Shown piece by piece: positions 43,296 to 53,542 of a stretch of DNA of 64,000 bases. How positions within the stretch are numbered: position 1 is the stretch's first letter; every line of letters starts with the position of its first letter. The translations under genes were made by a program, and so were the position numbers. The stretch is from Cladopsammia gracilis (lineage: Eukaryota; Cnidaria; Anthozoa; Scleractinia; Dendrophylliidae): the NCBI GenBank assembly GCA_022457155.1, contig JAJGOT010000351.1, positions 248,001 through 312,000 on the forward strand, given 5' to 3'. The notes below the pieces were generated by a model that searched no databases, had not been told where the DNA came from, and was given only the letters and a program-made list of their open reading frames with translations.

Positions 43296-44381
43296 ATGAA
43301 CAATCCAACTTTAAACTTGTCTTCACGCGACTTCACGAAAGTCCCGGTTAATTCAACTTCGACGGTAGATGAAAATTGCAGGTGGCTTATAGAAGATAGT
43401 TCTACAATAAAGGGCGTCAAGATTCTGGTTTACAGTTTAGTTCTGATTGTTTCTTTATTTGGAAACTCCATCATTGTTACAACTGTTGTACGGAACAAGC
43501 GCATGCGAACAACTATCAACTATCTCATCGCAAACATGGCAGCGTCCGACTTGCTTATCTCGACCTTTGCTGTGCCAATGAAACTCAACGAGATCGTGCT
43601 TGGTCCTCGTAGATGGTTAATCGACGGAACTGTGGGCCTGTCATTGTGCAAGCTTGCTTATTTTTTCCAGGACATTTCTACGTCTGTTTCAATTATAAGT
43701 CTGGTAGTCATTGCGATTGACAGATACCGAGGAATTGTTTTCCCACTGCGACCTGCAATCATAACGCCTAAACGTTGTAAAGTTATCATCCCCCTGGTAT
43801 GGATTACATCGATGGGTTTACACAGCCCTTATTTATACACCGTTCGACTCTTGTCTACAAACAACACAACTTTTTGCATATTCGATTGGGCACCAGCTTT
43901 CGATCATCAAAAAACGCAAGAACAATACATTGTAGTAATTTTTGTTCTTCTTGTCATGTTACCGTTCTCTATTTTAATCATTTTGTATGTTCCAATCGTT
44001 TGGCTTTTGAAGCAGGAAGAAATTACAGCTGGACCTTCGTCGAATATTTCGCGCAAAAGACACGAAGAGAACACTAAAGTTATTAAGAATCTCTGCGCTA
44101 TAATGTTTGCATTTGCGTTTTGCGTTCTGCCAATGTTAGTTTATGCAATCCTGTTATATTTCGTTTGGAACTGGCAAATGCCATGCAATATGGAACAATT
44201 GGGATTTGCCGCGCATTTTGTTCTATATTCCAACGCTGCTATAACGCCTGTAATTTACTTCGTATTTAATGATAGATACCGCAAAGGACTGAAAGACTTT
44301 ATAAGAGCACTGCATTTCTGGCACAAAAATTTCAACGAGGAAATCGAGTTAAACCACCATCTAAAAACCCTCAATAAATAA
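43296..44381 (+). CDS. Class A (rhodopsin-like) GPCR, intronless, copy A
   Basis: The likely start is ATG 43296 (361 aa), which gives a short glycosylated N-terminus (NLS at 7, NST at 19); an upstream in-frame ATG at 43227 would add 23 residues. Seven membrane segments are clear. Landmarks: N57 (GNS, TM1), D85 (TM2), C118 and C194 for the extracellular disulfide, DRY at 142-144, W169 (TM4), P223 (TM5), P279 (TM6). TM6 reads FCVLP without the usual tryptophan, and TM7 ends TPVIY instead of NPxxY. It should sit in the plasma membrane and couple to G proteins. The ligand is unknown; the overall style is closest to peptide-receptor-like members. Single-exon receptors in tandem clusters are common in cnidarians. 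Confidence 0.9.
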   Translation: MNNPTLNLSSRDFTKVPVNSTSTVDENCRWLIEDSSTIKGVKILVYSLVLIVSLFGNSIIVTTVVRNKRMRTTINYLIANMAASDLLISTFAVPMKLNEIVLGPRRWLIDGTVGLSLCKLAYFFQDISTSVSIISLVVIAIDRYRGIVFPLRPAIITPKRCKVIIPLVWITSMGLHSPYLYTVRLLSTNNTTFCIFDWAPAFDHQKTQEQYIVVIFVLLVMLPFSILIILYVPIVWLLKQEEITAGPSSNISRKRHEENTKVIKNLCAIMFAFAFCVLPMLVYAILLYFVWNWQMPCNMEQLGFAAHFVLYSNAAITPVIYFVFNDRYRKGLKDFIRALHFWHKNFNEEIELNHHLKTLNK

Positions 44382-45734
44382 CATAGTAGAATAACTTGTA
44401 GAAATGAAGCAAAAGAGTGCTGAAAGTGATCTCGAAAAGTTACATTGCAAGCGTAATGAACTTGTAATCGGTCCATTTTATCCACAACAAATTTTGTACT
44501 CTAAAGGACCTAAAGGACATCTTTTATCCAACCGAAAACAACAGGCTTGGAATTTTCCGATGTTACGAAAGTTTTAGGCGACATTTTTTGAAAGAAAACT
44601 CGAGTTCATGGTCCAATTAATTTCGAATTTTTAAGATGACTGAGGCTGATTTGGATACCCTTCTTGATATGATAAATAACAGAACTCACTAACAAAAAAC
44701 CAAAAGTTTGTACTTACCACGAAGCACGTTGCTTGCAAAGTTTTCCAACGCGATGTCACAGGTTTAAGCAGGGCTTTATATTCGTTTTCACGGGGGGTTA
44801 ATTTCATATTCTATAGCGACGTCACAGGTTTAAAGAACGTTTTTAGTTCGGTTTCATGAAAAATATTTTTATTTTCTAAAGCGATGACACAGGTTTAAAG
44901 GTTCGGTTAGTTCGGTTCGGTTAGTTCGGTTTCATGGCAGATACTTTTCATTTTTATAGCGATGTCACAGGTTTAAGCAGGGCTTTGAATTCGTTTTCAC
45001 GCGGTGATAATTTCATTTTCTATAGCGACATCACAGGTTTAAAGAACGTTTTTAGTTCGGTTTCAAGGGAGATATTTTTATTTTTATAGCGATGTCACAG
45101 GTTTAAAGAAGGGTTTTGAGTTCAGTTTCATGGGAAATATTTTCATTTTCTGTAGCCACGTTACAGGTTTAAGCAGGGTTTTAATTTCTATAGTAATGTC
45201 ATAGGTTTATAAAAGCAAGGTTTTCAGTTGTAGCTCAGATGTGATTGTCAAGGATTGGGCAATTAAATTTTGTCAATTGTAACGATTAATAGCAAAGTTA
45301 GCTCGATAAAGTAAATGAGTATTACACGACTTTACATGATCAGTGTTGCGAATCAAGTCATAACTTATTCAATCCATTTTAACCTTGCGAGTTGTTGGTA
45401 ATCCTAATTCCTGGTATTATTTGGTGTCTTTGTAATGTTTTTACAAAGGTAAAAAAAAGGTAGACAGAAGGATGCTGACAAATGTTTTATTCCGTGGGGG
45501 GACTCCCTGGGGGAGTCCCATATAAAATGGCGGGGGTTATCGTCATACCTTACAGGTTAAAAGTCACGGTTTGGTATCACTAAGAATGTTTGAATCACAG
45601 AAATGACCACTGTCAGAGTTATTGTGATAGCTTTTATTCCGTGGGGGAACTCCCTGGGAGACTCCCTTATAAAAATGATGACGGGGGTGATGGTCATACC
45701 TTACAGGTTAAAAGTCGTGGTTTGGTACCACTAA

Positions 45735-45900
45735 GGGCCGATTTACACGGTACAACTTTGTCGCATGCGACACGCTTAAAACATGCTTACGACATGCTTA
45801 CAACACCAATTAATTACTCCATGTAAATCAGCTCAAGTCTTGTCGTAAGCATGCCGTAAGCGTGTCTAATGCAACAAAGTTGTACCGTGTAAATCGGCCC
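45735..45900. mobile_element. MITE with TAA duplication (GGGCCGATTTACACGG ends), unit B copy
   Basis: It has the same termini and TAA flanks as the unit A copy and is 17 bases longer in the centre. Confidence 0.85.
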
Positions 45901-46084
45901 TAAGAGAGCTTGAATCACAGAAATGACCACTGTCAGAGTTATTCTGATAACATTTGACAAATATGCTGACAGAAACGACTTCTCAGAACTAAAGAATTTG
46001 TACCAAGAAGAGGAAAGAATTTATGTGAGCCACACCCACAAAATGGGTTTCTGGTACCTTTTAGGGATTTCCTTTAAAATTTCC

Positions 46085-46938
46085 GATGATCCCCCCCTCT
46101 CCCCCCCCTCTCTCCCCCCCCCCGTCATTTTTATATCGGACACAGTTGCCGTGTATTTCTTTAGAGTGCACGTGAGTTAATAAAGCACATTACCCTCCTC
46201 CCCCCGTCATTTTTATATCGGACACAGTTGCCGTGTATTTCTTTAGAGTGCACGTGAGTTAATAAAGCACATTACCCTCCCCCCCCCGTCATTTTTATAT
46301 CGGACACAGTTGCCGTGTATTTCTTTAGAGTGCACGTGAGTTAATAAAGCACATTACCCTCCTCCCCCCGTCATTTTTATATCGGACACAGTTGCCGTGT
46401 ATTTCTTTAGAGTGCACGTGAGTTAATAAAGCACATTACCCTCCCCCCCTCGTCATTTTTATATCGGACACAGTTGCCGTGTATTTCTTTAGAGTGCACG
46501 TGAGTTAATAAAGCACATTACCCTCCCCCCCTCGTCATTTTTATATCGGACACAGTTGCCGGGCGACCCCGTAGCTGTCCAAACGATGTCTGTGATTGGC
46601 GAATGATACAATTGATGTATCACTTGAACAATGCCCCTATCCCTAATCTCTATCCCAGCGGGACAAAATCTATTATTTTCTTAGCGAATCACAGATATCG
46701 TTTGGACAAGTGCTGGACTACCCCAGTTGCCGTGTATTTCTTTAGAGTGCACGTGAGTTAATAAAGCACATTACCCTCCCCCCCTCGTCATTTTTATATC
46801 AGACACAGTTGCCGTGTATTTCTTTAGAGTGCACGTGAGTTAATAAAGCACATGACCCTCCCCCCCTCGTCATTTTTATATCGGGCACAGTTGCCGTGTA
46901 TTTCTTTAGAGTGCACGTGAGTTAATAAAGCACATTAC
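46085..46938 (+). repeat. About 80-bp minisatellite, eight units, unit B only
   Basis: Units run CGTCATTTTTATATCGGACA, CAGTTGCCGTGTATTTC, TTTAGAGTGCACGTGAG, TTAATAAAGCACATTACCC plus a C-run. Unit A has a single unit (40185-40254), so the array grew after the duplication. The C-runs may promote slippage. A MITE interrupts it at 46561-46723. Confidence 0.9.
46561..46723. mobile_element. hAT-like MITE, 163 bp, inside the minisatellite
   Basis: It is flanked by the 8-base duplication CAGTTGCC (46553-46560, 46724-46731), and the surrounding units supply the undisturbed sequence CAGTTGCCGTG. The ends GGGCGACCCCGTAGCTGTCC and GGACAAGTGCTGGACTACCC form imperfect inverted repeats that continue through AAACGAT..TCTGTGATT. 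The 8-base duplication points to hAT transposition. Confidence 0.85.
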
Positions 46939-48182
46939 CCCCAACGCGCTAACCACTGCACCTCCACGATGTTACACAAAACCAAAGTAATCACTCTGAC
47001 CAATCACAACAGACGCAGACAATCCAATGAACCAATCACAACAGACACAGGCAATCCAATGAACCAATCACAACAGACGCAGACAATCCAATGAACCAAT
47101 CAGAACCCAAATACATGTAGCCGACGCCAAGCGCGGGAAAACGTGCGATCAAGTCACAATTGGTTTAGCTTGGTTTTCAGTTGGTTTCATTTCTAGTTGG
47201 TTGAGTAAGTGACGCGAGTTTTTTTTAAACCAATCACAAAGCGTAGCAATGCAAACCAAAGCAAATACGAAAAAAATTTCGACGCTCAGTTGAAAACCGC
47301 TCCATCATGTAGGAATGAGACTATTACGATAATTGTATTTTATAGTTCACTCTAAAGGCCAAACCTTGTGTCGTGTAACATTCTGACTTAAAGTGCCGGA
47401 CAGTGTCCCGACAGCATGATATATCGTAGTTTGACGAGTATGACCAGGGCCTTGCTTTATCGTTATCATCTTAAAAACAGAAAGAAAGAGTCGCCAAAAG
47501 CGATGAAAGCAAAGAAGTATAAACTGCAGAGAAAAATTATCGGCTAAAGGACTCAGCGTTTCACCACAATGACGAGTTTCATTTGTGGATGGTCTGTCAC
47601 GAAATTTAATTTGATGAACTGTAATCCACTTCCGTCATTGCAATCCTGCACTTATCCTCTAAACGCTTGTCGTGTTTTGATCTATGGAATCTTTTTTCCG
47701 ATTTAGTTGTGTTTGTAATGGAATTTGGAAATAATATAACACGGAAATTAGCAATGCAATCAGAAGCACTAGCACAAAAGCACTTAGGAAAACGTTGACG
47801 ATATTCCTTTTCAAAACCAGGAAGACGAAAAAAAATGTGAAAACTTTGAATAGTTATATTTACAAATTATTCTACATTCAATGACCATTTTTTTGCACAC
47901 TTTACAGGAGCAAAAAAGAATGTTACTGACAGGGATTTGAAGGGAACTTGATGTACGGCTAGAAGAAAAGTGGAAATTGGCATTAACAAATGAGACAAAA
48001 GTCATTAATTCATAAGTAAAAAAATGAATTTATAATAAACGCCTGTACAATACAATACAATGCAAATTTTATTAACACTCCCCAAGAGGCTTTTCGGTGT
48101 TAATTACTAAATTACAGTAAAAAACACGATAAAAATTACAAAATGTTAGCTAATTTTTCTATGAAGTTAAAAATTCACGTAA
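46939..48182. other. Unit B non-coding stretch
   Basis: This is the counterpart of 40255-41492. AACAGACRCAGRCAATCCAA is repeated three times at 47007-47095. No gene is present. Confidence 0.5.
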
Positions 48183-48523
48183 GAATGGGTCATTGTGCAA
48201 TCTATTCACGCCTGCATTCTTGCAGTCGTGTTTAGTTTGCTACACCGTGCTGATGAGCTCCAATAAGAGCGAAACGGCTGTCCACGGTTGCTACCCTACT
48301 TTATCGGTTTCTGTCCATGCGTTTGAATGTTAACATTGGCTGGTCCATGTACATTTTTCCTTGAGAGACACCATTGTGACATTTTGGGACTCCTTTTTCC
48401 CCGGAACACGTGATGTGGCACTCGTGTTTCGGGCGACAAGTTAGTTCCAAGGTACGGAACCTGATATGGTGAACGGGTCATTGTGTAATCCATTTACGCC
48501 TGCATTCTTGCAGTCGTGTTTAG
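48183..48523 (+). mobile_element. Retrozyme-like repeat in unit B, second unit cut off
   Basis: The first unit is complete from 48183. The second begins at 48471 but stops after GTCGTGTTTAG at 48523, before its ribozyme. The spacing (288 bp) is shorter than in A because part of a TTAACATTG array is missing. Confidence 0.75.
48244..48288 (+). ncRNA. Type I hammerhead ribozyme 3
   Basis: It is identical in core and stems to the first ribozyme of unit A: ACCGTG/CACGGT, CTGATGA, GCTC/GAGC, GAAA, C-GGCT-G, GTC, with predicted cleavage after 48282. With only one ribozyme left in this copy, no circular monomer can be released. Confidence 0.85.
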
Positions 48524-48617
48524 AGGGCCACAGGGTCATCAGTTGTACTTTAACTGTTACGTGCTACCCTCTTAAAATAAAGTCATTAAAGTTAAAGTTA
48601 AAGTTAAAGTTAAAGAT
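48524..48617 (+). mobile_element. Short insertion with (TTAAAG)n tail
   Basis: Sequence from AGGGCCACAGGGTCATCAG to a run of about six GTTAAA units replaces the second retrozyme unit found in unit A. A simple-repeat tail of this kind fits a SINE or short LINE end; it has no coding content. The family is unknown. Confidence 0.45.
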
Positions 48618-49228
48618 CTTTCGTAGATCCTACGTATCGTTTACAGCATTATCGTTTTCGGTCCCTTGCGGATTCTACTTTTATTTCTATATATTGTTAT
48701 GATTAGATCTTTCGTAGATCATACGTATCGTTAACAGCATTATCGTTTGCGGTCCATCCCAGATTTTACTTGAACTAGAATAACTCTGACAATGGTAATT
48801 TTCCAATCAAACACCCTTACTGGTACCAAACGACAAATTTTAACCGATAAAATATATGACGATCACTCCCCCCCCCCCCTCCCCCCCGGTCAGTTTTGTA
48901 TAGGATTTTTCTGGTACCTTTTTAGAGTAGCTTTCAAATTCTTGAACTATCACCACCCTCCTCCCCCCTGCACCAGTGTACCTTTTTCATGCGACTGCAA
49001 CCACTGAATGGGTCACGACGCGCTGACGCCGTCCGTCTAATTAATGTTATGTTGTAGAGGCCTCGTTGCAGACGTCTTCTGGTTTTCGGAGGAGTCCTCG
49101 CCACTATATTTCTATTCTAGAAAAATGTAATTTTTGGAAGATAATACATGGGTACGTAAAGATATCGAGTGTTCGAGTTGAACACAAGAAATGAAATTTC
49201 ATATCTGCAAGCAGCCATGTATTATTTT

Positions 49229-49676
49229 AACTCTCAAATAAAGCAAGGACCACTTGGACAAACAGCACGGCGAAGTGAAGCCGGATCTTGGTGAAGATCA
49301 GGATCAGCAGTATTGAATAAAACTTAAAACTAAATGCAAGGCTGATCGGACAGCTATAAAGGGTATTTTATTGCCCAATATTTCGGTTAGGCAAAACTAA
49401 CCTTCATCAGGGGCTACAAAGAGCTAAGTAAAAATGGAATAAAACGGTTACAAGATATAAAATGATTCAAAAGAAAGATTAAATATGATTGGTTAACAAA
49501 AATAAACAAAATAAAATATTTAATCTTTCTTTTGAATCATTTTATATCTTGTAACCGTTTTATTCCATTTTTACTTAGCTCTTTGTAGCCCCTGATGAAG
49601 GTTAGTTTTGCCTAACCGAAATATTGGGCAATAAAATACCCTTTATAGCTGTCCGATCAGCCTTGCATTTAGTTTT
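49229..49676. mobile_element. Penelope-derived foldback insertion with 12-bp duplication
   Basis: ATGTATTATTTT flanks it on both sides (49217-49228, 49677-49688), and unit A has the empty site. After about 97 bases of other sequence, two arms of 161 bases (49326-49486 and 49516-49676) are perfect inverted copies around a 29-base spacer. Each arm has CCCCTGATGAAG, a GGTTAG/CTAACC stem and CGAAATATTGGGC, the hairpin also found 3' of the GIY-YIG fragment at 9768. It looks like two 3' ends of a Penelope-like element joined tail to tail. Confidence 0.8.
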
Positions 49677-49711
49677 ATGTATTATTTTGTTCATTATATA
49701 AACGACACTAA

Positions 49712-49946
49712 GGGACGGACCATTATTTTTTGGACGGGGTGTGGAGGGGGGGGGGGGGGGGGGGTGGTGGAAAAGTTTCACATGCAAACTTTGTGTCTCC
49801 GTCCAACTGCCATACTTTCCGCAAACATGTTTTTCTTTATTTTTTGCTTGCATACAATTCATTTCAGAGTTTATAGCCTCTGCAAACAATTTATTTCAAT
49901 ATTTCCCTCCCCCCCCCCCCCCGTCAAAAAAATAATGGTCCGTGCC
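49712..49946. mobile_element. MITE with TAA duplication (GGGACGG ends), unit B
   Basis: Left GGGACGGACCATTATTTTTT with GGACGGGG and right CCCCGTC with AATAATGGTCCGTGCC are inverted repeats flanked by TAA (49709-49711, 49947-49949). Long G and C homopolymers lie just inside the termini (49746-49763 and 49909-49922). It is non-autonomous. Confidence 0.8.
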
Positions 49947-49949
49947 TAA

Positions 49950-51238
49950 TGAGGATGTAGTAAGTAATTTTCCTAAGATTTTCCGAAAAGTCCCTGAAGG
50001 CTGTACGAACGTTTTAATTTCGTACCCAGATCTCACTCGTGCTTAATGCTTGTACCGTGGGAGATCCGGGTACAAGATTACGAACCTTTTCAATCATTTT
50101 CGAAGATTGTCGAAGATCCGATGGTGTTTCGACAGTGGATCAGTACAAATTTTTAACTCGTTTGACAAGTGCAAGCAAGGGTTTAATAAGGGCAAACATG
50201 GAAGCTAACATGTAAAGATATTGGCCCCATTGAGACCCTCATATTGATATCATCACTCTTACAGTGAAGTAAAATTGATATCTTCACATGCGCCGAGATA
50301 AGATTTTTCCGCGGTGGAGAAATCCCATCCTTTTATTTTTCATATAGCACAATAAATGCACACGTAAATGCATTGACTACATGATCAGATAAAAAGGAAG
50401 ACGCCTGTGGCTGTTCGTATGAAGTAACTGACAAATTCGAGTAGAATGGCGTTTACAGCCGTTAAAAATGTTGCAAGCAAGCGAATAATTTTAGATGTTA
50501 GTGTTTTCTTCTTCTCGGAGAAACCCGGGAAACCGTAAGCATACACAATTATTTCCTGAATAAATATGTTTATTCGCCTTTTGTTTCACGCAACCAGAAA
50601 GGTCTAGAAAAGAGAATGGGCTAAAAAAGAGGTGCCGTTATAGGCTATGCCGAAGGGAAGAGGTATATTTTACGGCATCATGCCATATTCGAGTCTGAAA
50701 GCTTCTAAATAAGTGAGTATGTGTTGTTAAGTTCTGCTACTCGCCATATCATCCGCGTTCGTGACTTTTTTTGTTTTAATTAATATGGGGAAAACAAAAG
50801 CTTTTAATGGCCTTATGTGTTTAACACGAAGAGGACTAAGGTAAACAAGAGCTTTGAATTTCTTCATGTTTTCAGCTGATTGAAAAGACACTCAATCATT
50901 TTAGCCACTTTCTCAACGAACCTTAAGCTTTCGAATTTTTTGCTCAAGATTAATTAAAGTTAAAGATTTGGCCGCTTGGCGACTTTGAGACTATTGGATT
51001 CTTAACGGTTTTTTTTCTCGGCATTTTTTTTTTCCAACAAGTATAATTCTTTTTTAGTCCCTGAATAGAGATGACGTAAATTCTGCGATCTAAGTCAAAT
51101 ACACCTGCGTCACCAGAATGAATTTCTTTTTGAATATACAATGCAAACAACAAATGCTGCCCATTATTCATGTCATGTGCTTGGCGTCAGACTCCAATTC
51201 TTTATAGTTTAGTAAGACTAGAAGAGCAACTGTGCATC
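49950..51238. other. Upstream region of GPCR copy B
   Basis: This is non-coding. The part from about 50330 to 50950 is also found, diverged, in copy C (56935-57665), while 49900-50797 is deleted in unit A. It may hold the receptor promoter, but no core element is obvious. Confidence 0.5.
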
Positions 51239-52324
51239 ATGAACAATCCAACTTTAAACTTGTCTTCACACGACTTCACGAAAGTCCCGGTTAATTCAAC
51301 TTCGACGGTAGATGAAAATTGCAGGTGGCTTATAGAAGATAGTTCTACAGTAAAGGGCGTCAAGATTCTGGTTTACAGTTTAGTTCTGATTGTTTCTTTA
51401 TTTGGAAACTCCATCATTGTTACAACTGTTGTACGGAACAAGCGCATGCGAACAACTATCAACTATCTCATCGCAAACATGGCAGCGTCCGACTTGCTTA
51501 TCTCGACCTTTGCTGTGCCAATGAAACTCAACGAGATCGTGCTTGGTCCTCGTAGATGGTTAATCGACGGAACTGTGGGTCTGTCATTGTGCAAGTTTGC
51601 TTATTTCTTCCAGGACATTTCTACGTCTGTTTCAATTATAAGTCTGGTAGTCATTGCGGTTGACAGATACCGAGGAATTGTTTTCCCACTGCGACCTGCA
51701 ATCATAACGCCTAAACGTTGTAAAGTTATCATCCCCCTGGTATGGATTACATCGATGGGTTTACACAGCCCTTATTTATACACCGTTCGACTCTTGTCTA
51801 CAAACAACACAACTTTTTGCATATTCGATTGGGCACCAGCTTTCGATCATCAAAAAACGCAAGAACAATACATTGTAGTAATTTTTGTTCTTCTTGTCAT
51901 GTTACCGTTCTCTATTTTAATCATTTTGTATGTTCCAATCGTTTGGCTTTTGAAGCAGGAAGAAATTACAGCTGGACCTTCGTCGAATATTTCGCGCAAA
52001 AGACACGAAGAGAACACTAAAGTTATTAAGAATCTCTGCGCTATAATGTTTGCATTTGCGTTTTGCGTTCTGCCAATGTTAGTTTATGCAATCCTGTTAT
52101 ATTTCGTTTGGAACTGGCAAATGCCATGCAATATGGAACAATTGGGATTTGCCGCGCATTTTGTTCTATATTCCAACGCTGCTATAACGCCTGTAATTTA
52201 CTTCGTATTTAATGATAGATACCGCAAAGGACTGAAAGACTTTATAAGAGCACTGCATTTCTGGCACAAAAATTTCAACGAGGAAATCGAGTTAAACCAC
52301 CATCTAAAAACCCTCAATAAATAA
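51239..52324 (+). CDS. Class A (rhodopsin-like) GPCR, intronless, copy B
   Basis: It has the same length and start choice as copy A (361 aa from ATG 51239; an upstream ATG at 51170 would add 23). The protein differs from copy A only at R11H (N-terminus), I38V (start of TM1), L120F (two residues after the disulfide cysteine in TM3) and I141V (just before DRY). L120F is the change most likely to touch the ligand pocket. All seven segments, the DRY, the FCVLP in TM6 and the TPVIY in TM7 are conserved. Only a handful of silent differences are visible, so the duplication is young or recently converted. The 5' flank differs from copy A by an about 0.9 kb segment, so expression may differ. The ligand is unknown. 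Confidence 0.9.
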   Translation: MNNPTLNLSSHDFTKVPVNSTSTVDENCRWLIEDSSTVKGVKILVYSLVLIVSLFGNSIIVTTVVRNKRMRTTINYLIANMAASDLLISTFAVPMKLNEIVLGPRRWLIDGTVGLSLCKFAYFFQDISTSVSIISLVVIAVDRYRGIVFPLRPAIITPKRCKVIIPLVWITSMGLHSPYLYTVRLLSTNNTTFCIFDWAPAFDHQKTQEQYIVVIFVLLVMLPFSILIILYVPIVWLLKQEEITAGPSSNISRKRHEENTKVIKNLCAIMFAFAFCVLPMLVYAILLYFVWNWQMPCNMEQLGFAAHFVLYSNAAITPVIYFVFNDRYRKGLKDFIRALHFWHKNFNEEIELNHHLKTLNK

Positions 52325-52434
52325 CATAATAGAATAACTCGTAGAAATGAAGCAAAAGAGTGCTGAAAGTGATCTCGAAAAGTTACATTGCAAGCGTAAT
52401 GAACTTGTAATCGGTCCATTTTATCCACAACAAA

Positions 52435-53542
52435 TAAGTTATGAGATACTGAATTTCTCGAAAACTAAAAATTTCCAGGAAGTTGAAAAACTATTGTATG
52501 TTCGAAGATATACTAAAATTTTTTGTCATCAACTAAGTTGATAAATTAAATTGGCCGATTTAAAAGCTGACGTTTCGAGCGCGTGGGGCTAGGCTTCTGA
52601 CGGAGGGCTAGGGTTCTGACGGAGGGCTAGCACTGGAAACGTTGGAATAGTTACGGTGGAGACAGTTTAACGTATCAACACAGTTGATAAAAACAATTTT
52701 TACTGTTTCCCTTCCCAACGGACACACCACCACGGTTTCTTTACAAACTGCTTTGGTGTTCAGTTGAAGCCTAGGCAGCGATTTTCGCTATTTTTAAAAG
52801 CCATAACTCATTCAGTAAGATTCTTAATATTGGCACGGTTTGAATATTGTCCTCTTATTTGCAAAATCATACAAACTGGAAATTTGAATTTCCCTTCGCC
52901 GTTGTATTGTTCAACAGAACAGTAGGAACCTTTAAGATCATGATATTAGTGTCAAATTCTCTTCCGTTTTATTTTAATCAATCGGGCAGCTCAGTCTGTT
53001 ATAAATTTGGCAGATATACGTAAAATTAACTAACTCAAGTACTGTACAAGACAAAATCATTTATTATTGAAGTTCTTCTTTTCATTTCAATGTAAATAAT
53101 TAAGACTGTGCTTTATAATTATTTAGGTTTCAGTTGTAAATCGGGGGTAACGTAATAATATAATAATAATATGAAATAAGTTAGATTATAACTTTTTGTG
53201 TCTGAATGTCCCATTCAAATTTCACAAGAAAATAACGCCGGACAATAAGCAAAAGAACCCGGATTGCATGACGAAAAGTCTGCACGAGTTATTATTGACC
53301 TTTGAAAGAAATCAATGTTTTCTGGTACGTGATCTGATGAGTTGAGATGTGAAAAGATAAGATTACAAATGACGTAAGAGAAGTACTTCCACCTGTTACA
53401 GTTATAACAGACTTCCAATTATGAAATATTTTCGATTACTCTTTGGAGCTAAGCGACTTTATTGCAGCTTTTAAAGATAAATCGAGAGCTAATCTCGCAA
53501 AAGTCTTTTATCAAGAATGTGGTGTTTAGTTTATTCGATTTA
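52435..53542. other. 3' flank of GPCR copy B
   Basis: A 24-base direct repeat lies at about 52593-52630 (CTGACGGAGGGCTAG). The stretch 52916-53110 has a diverged match in copy C (57695-57850). No gene is seen. Confidence 0.5.

Larger units (their letters stand above)
38168..44491 (+). repeat. Segmental duplication unit A (6.3 kb)
   Basis: From TTTTGTACCCTAAAGGACC at 38168 to CCACAACAAA at 44491 the sequence is collinear with unit B (44492-52434). In order it holds R1 modules, a TTAA MITE, tandem GGGGAACTCCCTGGG blocks, a TAA-type MITE, ribozyme repeats, the truncated GGGACGG MITE and a GPCR. The A/B junction joins receptor 3' flank directly to the interior of R1, with at most two bases of shared sequence. 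Confidence 0.9.
44492..52434 (+). repeat. Segmental duplication unit B (7.9 kb)
   Basis: This is the head-to-tail partner of unit A. It begins inside R1 at 44492 and ends at 52434, where the receptor 3' flank continues into sequence absent after copy A. It is longer than A because of an expanded minisatellite (46085-46938), a Penelope-derived insertion (49229-49676) and a segment that A lost (49900-50797). Confidence 0.9.

Noticed and set aside
43799..44077. 92-codon frame overlapping the GPCR (also 51742-52020)
   Set aside because: It is an out-of-frame shadow of the receptor, conserved only because the receptor is.
44700..45230. Repeated GCGAYGTCACAGGTTTAA modules as a CRISPR-like array
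   Set aside because: Spacers are themselves repeated and the modules belong to eukaryotic repeat R1; there is no CRISPR context.
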